A DNA stretch of 20,000 nucleotides from contig CM074810.1 of NCBI GenBank assembly GCA_037447605.1, forward strand, positions 913,978 to 933,977. The letters are read 5' to 3'. Positions 1 to 18,621 of the stretch are shown here, in pieces (the stretch's first letter is position 1; each line of letters starts with the position of its first letter). Source of the DNA: Zygnema circumcarinatum. Taxonomy: Eukaryota; Streptophyta; Zygnematophyceae; Zygnematales; Zygnemataceae. Made by a program: the position numbers and the translations under genes. Under the pieces are notes generated by a model. That model did not search any database and had not been told where the DNA came from. It saw only the letters and a list, made by a program, of their open reading frames with translations.

Positions 1-25
1 GGGGGGGGGGGGGGGGGGGGGGGGG
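1..25. repeat. 25-bp poly-G run at the window edge
   Basis: The window opens with 25 consecutive G, inside an intron of the minus-strand TRAP-alpha gene, so the transcript would carry poly-C here. The run continues to the edge, so its true length is unknown. It may be genuine, since other G runs occur at 3730-3744 and 18944 onward, or a contig-end artefact. Confidence 0.9.
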
Positions 26-51
26 AATTTGCGCATAAGAAGTGGTCTCAC

Positions 52-883
52 CGCCGTTGCTGAGTCCAACCACAAGTTCTGTCGTCTGGCCTGCAGGGAT
101 AACTGCCGCTCCCCAAAACGGCAAAATAATAAACAAATCAATGCAAGTCACCACTTAACTCCTCGAATTCAGATACTTCTGCCAATCCAGCAATCAACCA
201 AGCATTCCAACTGCCAAACTCAATAAAAATCTCAATGCCAACAACCACTCTCCATTGTTGGCATTGTCAATGCTGCTTGTAAGGCGCTTACAAAACTGCT
301 CGAACCGAAACCAAATCATCACATTTCAAATATGCGGCTACAGAAGACGCTGGCATCATGGAGCTGTTCTTGCTAATCACCTTTATCAGGATTTCCAGGA
401 AACACATATACAGTCTGTATGCCAGGCGCCGGGGAGAGCACAGGCTCCTCCTCTATGGCCTCGTCAGGACCTCCTTCCGTTTCCACGGGAACGACATCGC
501 TTATATCAGAACCGCCTTCAGAGTCCGGAAGGACTTCAGTAAGGTCCTCATCATCCTCCACGGAAGAACCCTCCTGAGCCCAAGCAACTGTTCACAGCAC
601 CCCCAATACACGTCACTAACGATCCTGAAAAGTCCAGCATTTCAAAAATCTGCAACTTGCATGTGATGGGGAGGGTCAGGGTACAGGCAGGGAGGCAGCG
701 AGTGGGAGGGAGAAGGGCAACGGAGTGCGTGGCGGAAAGGGAGGGCAAGAGGGAGGAAGAATGAAGGAGAATCATCGGGAGCAATTCCACCTGCATACCT
801 TCAGACGCAGCAAGGGAAGCGATGAGAAGAAGTGCAGCGATGGCGAAAAACCGCCATGAAGTGGCCCGGATTCCCCTCACCAT
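52..883 (-). CDS. SSR1: Translocon-associated protein subunit alpha (TRAP-alpha), 5' part only
   Basis: TRAP-alpha is an ER membrane protein beside the Sec61 channel that assists translocation of secretory proteins. Three exons are visible: 883-791, 573-381 and 90-52 (phases 0, 1, 1). The ATG at 883 starts a signal peptide with a hydrophobic core (FFAIAALLLIASLAA). Exon 2 encodes a strongly acidic stretch (EDDEDLTEV onward) followed by APGIQTVYVFPGNPDKG, and exon 3 adds QTTELVVGLSNG. Signal peptide, acidic lumenal N-terminus, then the 'ETVCVFP...LLVGLKN' start of the beta-sandwich is the TRAP-alpha order, as in the Arabidopsis protein. Exon 3 ends at a GTGAGA donor, and the rest, including the transmembrane segment, lies beyond position 1. 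The exon 1-2 junction is ambiguous: donor 799 with acceptor 587 also keeps frame and adds VAWAQ before EGSS. About 108 residues are visible. Confidence 0.72.
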
Positions 884-1172
884 GACTGATCCCAGCCCGA
901 CGCAGGCCTCTGTATGACGAGGGGCCTCAGAAGCCCCTGCCTCCGCAGGAAGGCGCGGCGGTTAAGAGGGGGAGAGGCCGCAAAATGGGCTCAGAGGGAG
1001 AGAGGAGAGGGAGAGGGAGAGAGAGAGGGAGAGGGTGAGTCCACCTTCACCGGAGGTCAAGATCAACGAAATATCAGAGTCAGCAACCGTCCAGCGTCAG
1101 ATCTCAAGGGTGGAATCCACGAGTTGTTGCTCCGCCGAAACCACGAGTTACGGTGCGGTAGGCCCACTAGGG

Positions 1173-1259
1173 ATGATGGGGTTTGGCATTGGTCTCGCCA
1201 TGCACATGCACAAGATGGAGAACCACGAGGAACTAACCGCTCACAGAGGACCCAAGGAC
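1173..1259 (+). other. Possible unassigned coding exon, divergent from TRAP-alpha
   Basis: Two adjacent ATG codons at 1173 and 1176 open a frame of 29 codons (MMGFGIGLAMHMHKMENHEE and nine more residues) that runs into a perfect GTAAGT donor at 1260. The same frame is open upstream back to a TAA at 963, but has no ATG before 1173. A glycine-rich hydrophobic patch is followed by a polar stretch. No family was recognised and no continuing exon was found before 2386, so this could be chance or part of a noncoding leader. Confidence 0.17.
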
Positions 1260-1993
1260 GTAAGTAAAGAGCTTCGAGCGGAACTTTGCTTTCAGCTTAC
1301 GCGTATAAATTTGAAAATCAGATTCCGTACTGCTCGAACTTTGATCTTCATCTTGTAAGAATATACGGAGTCCAATTTCGCCTCTTACGGTTTTGCTACA
1401 AATGAGAGCCCCCTCCTACCGTAGGGTAGGGAACTTCAAGCATCACAATAGTGAGACACGTTGGAGAGAGTGAATTGGCACATTGGTTCGATGTTATGTC
1501 TTCGTCCGCGTTCATTACATGGTGTCATCAACATGACTTAAACAAAAGGGGATGTCAGTTTTAGCTTCTTGACATGGAATCCGAATCTGCCCGTAACAGG
1601 CTACTAGAGTCCGGGGGTCAAAACTCATAGCAAGCAAATTTGGATTCCATAACGCAAAGCCAAGTTCTAAACCTCCTACTCTTAAACGAGAGACGGAATG
1701 CACACTGGGGGATACAAATTCTAGTCCTTTGTGGCCGTGAATTATTGCGGCAAAATTTGCCGATTTTCAATAGTTTTTAACGGCAATGTTTTCCTGAAGT
1801 CCTGAAGTTTCCCTCACCCGGTCCTGAGAAAATTCCAAAGTTCGTCGAGCCAATTTCATACGGCCCTATTTCTAAATTTCACAGAGAATGTGAAGTCTGA
1901 AACCCCTCATTGCTGCGTGTTGTTGTTCCTAAAACACATGCTTTGTAGGGATGGTGATTGAGGCACACGGGGCACTGTAACCAGTCCCAGAAA

Positions 1994-2034
1994 GACAGAG
2001 AGACAGACAGACCGACAGACAGAAACACAGACAG
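1994..2034. repeat. Imperfect GACA tetranucleotide repeat
   Basis: Interrupted GACA units (GACAGAGAGACAGACAGACC and so on) lie in the intergenic region. No coding context is convincing, although the tract is open in one plus frame. Confidence 0.8.
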
Positions 2035-2386
2035 CGGCATGACCTGCGCAATTGGATGCTGCACGCGGCATGCTTTTAATCTTAGGAACGAGACTGACTG
2101 CCAAAGCCCGCTACTACCTCCACCATCCTATTCTATCTCCTACCATCGGATCATACTCGACGTCAAGGGCATTTTGACATCAGTGAGAGCCTGGATATCT
2201 TCCTTGCCCCTAACTGTTTCCTTGTTACTTATACACTATTAACACCAACGCTTTTCCTGTCCCAAATTTTTCCCCATCTTCACTTTTGGGGCATGTCCTA
2301 TGTACAGATATGCAGCTCCAATTGAATAACCTAATCTCCATTCTCAGAGAACGGGGTCCTCCTGCTTAGGCCCTCTTCTCTTCACT

Positions 2387-12884
<10,498 letters not shown>

Positions 12885-12903
12885 CAAAGGACCTCTCCTT
12901 TGC

Positions 12904-12909
12904 CACGTG
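12904..12909. promoter_or_regulatory. G-box CACGTG (proximal to the F-box/SNF2 gene)
   Basis: This is a perfect palindromic CACGTG, the core recognised by plant bHLH and bZIP factors, 20 bp upstream of the minus-strand ATG at 12884. If transcription starts near 12920 it lies in the leader rather than upstream of it. Confidence 0.6.
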
Positions 12910-12948
12910 TACTCAAAACTAGTCCAATTGTGACTTGACACGTCGGCA

Positions 12949-12955
12949 ATTTATA
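12949..12955 (-). promoter_or_regulatory. TATA box (TATAAAT) for the F-box/SNF2 gene
   Basis: Minus-strand TATAAAT lies 65 bp upstream of the first in-frame ATG at 12884. Initiation about 30 bp downstream would give a leader of some 35-40 nt, which favours 12884 as the first available start. Confidence 0.55.
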
Positions 12956-12961
12956 CACGTG
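12956..12961. promoter_or_regulatory. G-box CACGTG, followed by the palindrome GACGCGTC
   Basis: This second perfect CACGTG lies 52 bp from the first and abuts the minus-strand TATA box. It runs directly into GACGCGTC at 12961-12968, making a dense ACGT/CGCG cluster between the two genes. Confidence 0.6.
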
Positions 12962-12979
12962 ACGCGTCGCCATTGGAAG

Positions 12980-13006
12980 ATGCGCGACCATAGTGCGCAG
13001 GGGTGA
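12980..13006 (+). other. Possible upstream ORF in the CSN5 leader
   Basis: ATG at 12980 opens eight codons closed by TGA at 13004-13006, 66 bp before the CSN5 ATG. It matters only if the transcript starts upstream of 12980, which cannot be told from sequence. Confidence 0.25.
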
Positions 13007-13019
13007 CTTGTGCAGGGGG

Positions 13020-13045
13020 CTCTCTCTCGCTCTCTCTCTCTCGCC
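13020..13045. repeat. CT repeat in the CSN5 5' leader
   Basis: TCTCTC units interrupted by CGC lie 28-53 bp upstream of the CSN5 ATG. CT (GAGA-type) repeats are common near plant transcription starts, and this one probably marks the CSN5 core promoter or leader. Confidence 0.7.
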
Positions 13046-13072
13046 TGCCAGCTTGCAAGCTTTGAAGCCGCA

Positions 13073-15598
13073 ATGGATGCCGGGGCCTCCAGCAGTGGAG
13101 CCATGGCGCGCACGACCTGGGAGATAGAGAACACCATAGAGGAGGTGGAGGACGACGCAGTGTTTCGCTACAGCGAGGCGCAGCAGTCGGCAGCGCAGGC
13201 GGCCAAGCCGTGGGCGAAAGACCCTCACTTCTTCAAGACAGTGCGCATTTCGGCGCTGGCTCTCCTGAAGATGGTGGTGCATGCTCGATCGGGGGGCAAC
13301 ATTGAGGTCATGGGTATCATGCAGGGGAAGCCTGATGGAGACGCGTTTGTGGTCATGGATGCCTTTGCTCTGCCTGTGGAGGGAACAGAGACACGTGTGA
13401 ACGCGCAGGCAGACGCATATGAGTACATGGTTGCCTACGTGCAGACGAATAAGTCGGTATGGCCAAACAACCCTAAAGATACAGTAGTGTCAGTAAGGTT
13501 TGAAACAATTGTTATACGCACGATACCCTGCACTAGCTTAACCCTGCACTTAGAAAAACAAATGATTCAGGTTCTGAATAATTCTTGAGGGTAATGTATA
13601 ATGAGTTTGTTTTCATGCACAGGGTTACAGGCTTTTGACATGTGGATGCAGGATCTTTTTAGATATGGTACAGGCGATGTGTGTTCAAAGTTTGTGGTCT
13701 AGGTATTTAGTTAAAGTGATCTGCTTGATGATGTTTGAAGGAAATGTGAAGTCATGGCTTAGGTATGGTGTATGGCGTTAAGGCTGAATTTTAGAAGTCA
13801 CGATTTCGTCATTTCAAAAGTTATTGAGGAGCAGCCTGCCAGCAGTTTACCAGCCTTGGTGGAACGAAAAATTGTCATTTCAAGTTAATGATGTCGTGGG
13901 CCATCGAGGCAGTGTCAACAACCTGTTGGTTTACGACAACCAAAATGATATCGTTATGCAGAAACTAATACATGTCAGCTTCTTGCGGATGCAGGTAGGA
14001 CGGTTAGAGAACGTGTGCGGTTGGTACCATTCTCATCCAGGCTATGGCTGCTGGTTATCGGGCATCGACGTGTCTACCCAGATGCTGAACCAGCAGTTTA
14101 CGGAGCCTTTTTTGGCCGTTGTGATAGATCCCACTCGTACAGTCTCTGCTGGCAAAGTAGAAATTGGAGCTTTCCGCACCTATCCTTCTGGTTACAAACC
14201 GCCGGATGAGCCAGCCTCAGAGTATCAGACTATTCCCTTGAACAAGATTGAAGACTTTGGAGTGCATTGCAAACAGGTGAAGAACATATACGCTGCGAGG
14301 AATTCCTGAGGATTTCGGCACAACCTTCGTTGCGCTAACTTGTTTCCGGCAGGCCCCATGAGAGGAAGGAGAAACGACAGGTGAGGTTAAGGCATAACCA
14401 AACAAGCAGGTGGTTCATGGGCGCAGTATTATTCTCTTGATATCACATACTTCAAGTCATCCTTGGACTCACATCTGCTGGACCTTCTTTGGAACAAATA
14501 TTGGGTGAACACCCTCTCGTCTTCGCCATTACTAGGCAACCGGGATTACGTGGCGGGTCAGATATCCGATTTGGGTGAGCTATCAAGCGCCTTTAACCCC
14601 TCTGAAAAAGAATAGTAAACGATGAGGGATGCTCAAGCGATATTTGGTCTCCACTCAGCAGCTCCCTTAGAAATCATAAAGCTGCCATTCTGGATTATAT
14701 TGTCAGTTCTGTCAGCTTTAGGTTTAGGAGCTCACTCTATTCGTGATGGGTATACTGAGGCAGCGGAGAAGCTTGAGCAAGCGGAGGCCCACTTTGCACA
14801 GTCAGGGCGAATTGGAGGCTTCTTCATGCCGCCACAGCGGAAAAAGGAGGTAGGAACTCTCTATGAAGTCGTAGCATCTGTGTTAAGCAGGGGAAGTCTT
14901 ATTATTGTCGTGTCTGTAGATGTCTGCATATGTCCATTCCCTCTACGGAGAAGAGTAGATGCTGGAAGCTGATTTCTGTTCTAAGACAAAGTTGTCCTTA
15001 CGGTTAGAGTACGAAAGTGTCTATTTGAATCACTCTGTGGAGTTCAGTGTTGGCGGTTGTAACTGGTGGAGGGAACCCAGTCTCATTGGCTGCTGTTGGG
15101 ATCAATTCTGATTGATGCCTCCTCATTTGACTGTCCTCCTGTTAATTCTCTTATAGTTGCCTGTGTCGCGGCTGTTTCCATAAAGTTTGAAACTTTCCAT
15201 GGGTGCAGGAGGAGTCCCAGTTGGCGAAGATTAGCCGGGACAGCTCAAAGATCACTGGGGAGCAGCTGCATGGCCTCATGGCACAGGTGGGTATTTACAC
15301 AACATAAACATTCGTATGTGATGTACGATGTAAAGACTAACAAATGTTCAGTCAATGAAGTTCCTTAGAGCGATAGGGCCCAAGCTTGCAATATAAATGA
15401 GAAAACTCTTTAACTTCTCTGCTTGAAACTTCTCTTCTCTTCTCTGCTTGCTGCTCGAACCCTAAACCCAGTTGCGGAGTGTTGGCGGGGGGACAGGTCA
15501 TTAAGGATGTGCTGTTCAACTCTGTCGTTCCAACGCATTCCTTGACCTCTTCAACTTCCAGCGATCCGTCAGGGCCTGAACCGATGGTAGAAGCGTAG
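13073..15598 (+). CDS. CSN5: COP9 signalosome subunit 5 (JAMM deneddylase), complete
   Basis: CSN5 is the zinc metalloprotease subunit of the COP9 signalosome and cleaves NEDD8/RUB from cullins, resetting cullin-RING ligases. Six exons: 13073-13456, 13995-14276, 14427-14574, 14764-14849, 15209-15286, 15497-15598. All junctions are GT-AG and keep phase, giving 359 aa (Arabidopsis CSN5A about 357). The MPN domain includes [21 protein letters not shown] with the conserved Glu, [17 protein letters not shown], and the JAMM motif [14 protein letters not shown] (two His and the Asp 11 residues after the second His) at the start of exon 2. [15 protein letters not shown] and the C-terminal EPMVEA also match the family. 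The ATG at 13073 gives [20 protein letters not shown], aligning with the plant N-terminus; the in-frame extension upstream to 13010 begins at GTG and lies in the CT-repeat leader. It is divergent from the F-box/SNF2 gene. Nothing is broken. Confidence 0.98.
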
Positions 15599-16006
15599 GC
15601 AATTGAACATATTCGAAAGGAAAAAAAAAGAAAAAGTGTACAGATATCTTTTTTGTTCTGTAAAGTGTTTTCACCCTCCCCTAGACTCTCAATGGTGTGC
15701 CATGACATCAGGGCTATGGTGATGCATGGGTGCAATTGGCCCTGCCGGCTTTTGACACTTTCTGCCATGCAACTTGACGAAGGGCTAATCCTGAAATATC
15801 AATGCTAAGTCTACAAAGCTGAAACAGTGGGTCAGAGAATCAAGGGTCAAGGATTGGCGTTGACCTCAGGATGGCGACGCCGCCAAATGTGTATAGAAAG
15901 CGCAATAGGAGGCAAGGGAGGGCCTGCTCTCATTTTTAGTGTTCCCTCGTTCTCAATGTGAAGTGGGGAGTTGCTGAAAACCACGAACACTCCAAAAAGC
16001 AGCCGC

Positions 16007-16053
16007 AACGGTTCTATGCTCTAAACACAGGACACGACCATAGAACAACCGTT
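16007..16053. repeat. Inverted repeat with MYB-type AACGG/CCGTT cores
   Basis: AACGGTTCTATG (16007-16018) is followed after 20 nt by CATAGAACAACCGTT (16039-16053), its reverse complement with a 3-nt insertion. Each arm contains an AACGG core like those bound by plant MYB factors. It lies about 160-205 bp upstream of the chosen lipase ATG. Confidence 0.6.
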
Positions 16054-16094
16054 TCCCTGTTACAGCGCAGTTACTGTTCACACAAAGCAACGCC

Positions 16095-16125
16095 GTTCAA
16101 CATGGAGTTCGCCGTCCTGTTGAAC
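16095..16125. repeat. Perfect 8-bp inverted repeat GTTCAACA / TGTTGAAC
   Basis: Arms at 16095-16102 and 16118-16125 are separated by 15 nt. A second pair, GTTCGC (16106-16111) and GCGAAC (16127-16132), interleaves with it. It lies just upstream of, or inside, the lipase leader and could form a hairpin in RNA or be paired half-sites. Confidence 0.55.
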
Positions 16126-16212
16126 AGCGAACCAACAGTGCGGGCAACACAGAACAGGGTCTGGGAGCACAAAAGTCAACGGATGGCACTTTTTTTTGTC
16201 ATTTACCTGGCC

Positions 16213-18621
16213 ATGGCGGCACTCCTCCGCTCCCTCTCCCTCTTCCTCTTCCTCTCCCTCGCCCTCTCCCTCTTCCCCTCGTTGCTATGGGCAGCAGCGA
16301 CGCCCTCTCTTCCTCCTCGCGATGGAGCGCAGCCGGCATGGCCCGGGGCAGTGCGCGCGCTGGCGGCGGGAGGGGACCGGCAGTTCAGGGCCGTGGCGTG
16401 GCCTCTCGCGCAGATGTGCGCGAACGCGTACCGCCTCCCCGCCATGGTGGAGGTGGAGGGATGGCATCCTGCGGCGCGGGTGGCTCCCGTCATGCCTCAG
16501 CATGGCGGAGTGCACGCAATCGCGTATGAGGTGAGTGAGAGGGTGGGAGAGGAGTGAGGATTGCTGAAGAGTGGAGATAAGCACTCTGCTGTTCTGCTTC
16601 TTGGAGAAAATCAAAGTAGTCGGTGTTCTGTTGTATTGCGAGTTTTACGGTAGATTCAGTTTTCAAGTTTATTTTATCTTTTTTTTGAGAAATTGGAGGA
16701 GAGGGTGCGGTATACTATGAGCTTTTAGTGTCTGTAGTTGAGAAACGCTACAATGCAGGAGATACAGTAGAGCTTATGGAATGATTGGACTTGCAGGAAA
16801 ATTTATCAACGGCGTACGGTCGTATTGTAGTCGCTTTCCGTGGAACAAGTTTGACATTGACAGAGGATGGGAGAGCAGACCTCTGCGCTGACGTGCTGCT
16901 GTGGGGAGATGAGGGGGAGCCTCTGCCTGAGTACTGTGCGGATTTTAGTAGCGACACACTTGACTACTATACACAGGCTGTCAGGTACACGGAAGAAGTA
17001 TGTACATGCACATTTTTTAGCATTTACATGCACATTCGTTTTTTTTATGGACATAAGCACATATCCGGGTGGTTAAGTTCACACTTATGATGGATCGGAT
17101 GGCTACTCGTCGTTTCTAATGATTGCGTGAAGCCTTCATGTACTATGCATAACTGTATAGTGTCTGTGCTGGTTACAGGTGATCCAGGCGTATCCAAACG
17201 CGTCAATATTGCTCACTGGTAGGCATACTTTAGTACACTATCTCAAGACCACACTCTGATCGGCTGGATCACTGTAAAGAAAAATTCTTTGGCGGTTATA
17301 AACATAAGCGAGAGTGAAGAATTCAAGCAAACACAAGTTGTGAAGTTGTAGGAATCATCACAGGTGTGAGTGTATGTACACAGCAGGAGCATCACAATAC
17401 TCTCATCTTCTCGCTAGTTTTTTTTGTGACTTTGCCTTCACTCCTCTTTTCCCTTGAAATGTTTTCGTAGTTCTCCTCTCCTTTTTTATGTATCTGTGTC
17501 ACAAAAAAGCGTTGGGGATGAAATGGTCTTCTTAAAGTAGAATTATAATGTCTACCTTAAGCGCTTTCAAAGAATCATCAGATCTAACAGACACAAATGG
17601 AGTATGTATGTGTACAGGACACAGCCTTGGAGCAGGTCTTGCAATATTGGTTGGAGCCACACCTAATCTTTCAGATTCCGTACTTCCCATTGTGGTGTTT
17701 GGGTAATTTCTCAGGCCTTCCTGCGTTGTGTTGTGAATGCGAAATCCAAATGAATTTTCAATTATATGTCAGAAACATTTCAACCACTGTGTGCTTTCTA
17801 CACCGGTTTCACGGTGTGGTTTCTCCCTACCAGGATTCATAATTCTATGCCCTTTTTTTTTCTTCCTTTCTTTCTTATCTGCAGGGCAGTGGGTACTAAA
17901 CGGGTTCTAGCTACACGAGGTTTGGAACTTGGGAAGGAAATGGATGGCCTTGTGTACACCATAGGAGACATGTACGTTTATCTCTCTGAAACTGCGCGCA
18001 CTAGAAGGGCATGAAGAGGGGGAGGAGAGTGAGAAATGGGGGAGGGATGTGAGGCAGAATGGGGAGGAGAAGGGAGGAAGGGGGGAGGGAGGAGCGGGAG
18101 GGTGGTGAGGAGCGGGAGTGGGGAAGGAGGGCAGGGGGGAGAGAGGGAGGAGAAGAAGACAAAGGGAGGAACTAGTTATGAATTTTTGCGAGTTTGATTT
18201 ATCATGGAAACAATTCGGGCTGTGCAGGTGGGACTACGTAATGCGCACCACGTGGCAGAATCTTGTCGGCTGCCTATGCCTTTACCCACGTCCAGAGCCT
18301 CTCAGCTGCGCTGCATGCTACAGCGTCCCTAAGGAGAGCAGAGAGGCCTTCTATTCTCCGGTTCCTCAGAAAACGAAAATCGCCCGCCCTTCTTCTCTCG
18401 AGTGGGCCAACTGGCTGCTCTCCCTTGTCAGCAGCAGACTTCAAGAAAGCAGAAGCGGAAACGGAAACGGAATCAGTGCGAATGGTCTGTCACCAGAGTG
18501 CGTATCGTGTTTCTTAGAGACGCATTACTTCAAGCACATTATGTCCCTTGTTGAGAGTGCGACAAGACCCTCCTGCGCATCCCTTGGCTTGACCGTTGGG
18601 GGGCTCCTGGACAAGTCATGA
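16213..18621 (+). CDS. Secreted class-3 lipase-like alpha/beta hydrolase
   Basis: Likely hydrolyses acyl esters of glycerolipids in the secretory pathway, vacuole or outside the cell. Six exons: 16213-16530, 16797-16997, 17179-17218, 17618-17702, 17885-17971, 18228-18621. Junctions are GT-AG and phase-consistent, giving 374 aa. Residues 1-27 form a signal peptide (MAALLRSLSLFLFLSLALSL then FPSLLWA, cleavage near AAT). GRIVVAFRGT is the oxyanion-side strand, and the nucleophile elbow is GHSLGAG with Ser189. IGDMWDYV offers Asp246 (compare the NxxDPV motif of lipases), and CFLETHYF offers His343; Asp and His are inferred by position. Several Cys in the C-terminal third could form disulfides. 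The Gly before His188 is split by intron 3. The start at 16213 has strong context (GCCATGGC); 16183 would add MALFFVIYLA. An autophagy ATG15-like lipase is an alternative reading, but I cannot place the subfamily. Confidence 0.85.
18010..18170. repeat. Purine-rich tract in the last lipase intron
   Basis: GGGGGAGGAGAG-type sequence, almost free of pyrimidines, fills most of the intron 17972-18227. Here the purines are on the transcribed-RNA strand, and the tract ends about 58 nt before the acceptor at 18227. Confidence 0.85.

Larger units (their letters stand above)
884..2386. other. Gene-poor stretch between TRAP-alpha start and the SNF2 gene 3' end
   Basis: The first ~150 bp should hold the TRAP-alpha promoter and leader; a TGACG bZIP-type core lies at 915-919, and purine-rich sequence runs from about 995 to 1034. 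A doubtful plus-strand exon at 1173-1259 is listed separately. From about 1270 to 2386 I see no convincing coding sequence on either strand. Its lower end should contain the 3' UTR and poly(A) site of the minus-strand F-box/SNF2 gene. No structural RNA was recognised. Confidence 0.6.
12885..13072. promoter_or_regulatory. Divergent promoter shared by the F-box/SNF2 gene and CSN5
   Basis: Only 188 bp separate the two putative start codons, so both leaders and core promoters must fit here. The segment holds two perfect G-boxes, an ACGTC core at 12940-12944, an 8-bp palindrome GACGCGTC at 12961-12968, an inverted CCAAT box (ATTGG, 12972-12976), a minus-strand TATA box and a plus-strand CT repeat. 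The minus side looks TATA-driven. I see no plus-strand TATA box, so CSN5 may initiate from a CT-rich TATA-less promoter. Confidence 0.75.
15599..16212. other. Intergenic: CSN5 3' UTR and lipase promoter
   Basis: An A-rich stretch follows the CSN5 stop at about 15616-15637, but there is no canonical AATAAA nearby; plant poly(A) signals are often degenerate. The distal half carries the two inverted repeats listed separately. A frame open from 15958 joins the lipase frame, but it begins at GTG and resembles no protein. In-frame ATGs at 16102 and 16183 are alternative lipase starts. Confidence 0.55.

Noticed and set aside
1958..2242. Plus-strand 94-codon frame over the GACA repeat
   Set aside because: It is repeat-derived at the start, with no domain, no clear splice context and no ATG evidence for function.
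12885..12941. N-terminal extension of the F-box/SNF2 frame to 12941
   Set aside because: The first codon is GTG, not ATG, and the segment overlaps the TATA box and G-box region.
13010..13072. N-terminal extension of CSN5 to 13010
   Set aside because: It starts at GTG, translates the CT repeat, and the ATG at 13073 matches the known plant CSN5 N-terminus.
15459..15470. ACCCTAAACCCA resembling plant telomere repeat
   Set aside because: It is less than two telomeric units, inside CSN5 intron 5; short telo-box-like matches are common and imply no telomere or chromosome fusion.
15958..16212. Long N-terminal extension of the lipase
   Set aside because: It begins at GTG and runs through the inverted-repeat region; the start at 16213 gives a standard signal peptide in strong context. 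ATGs at 16102 and 16183 remain possible.
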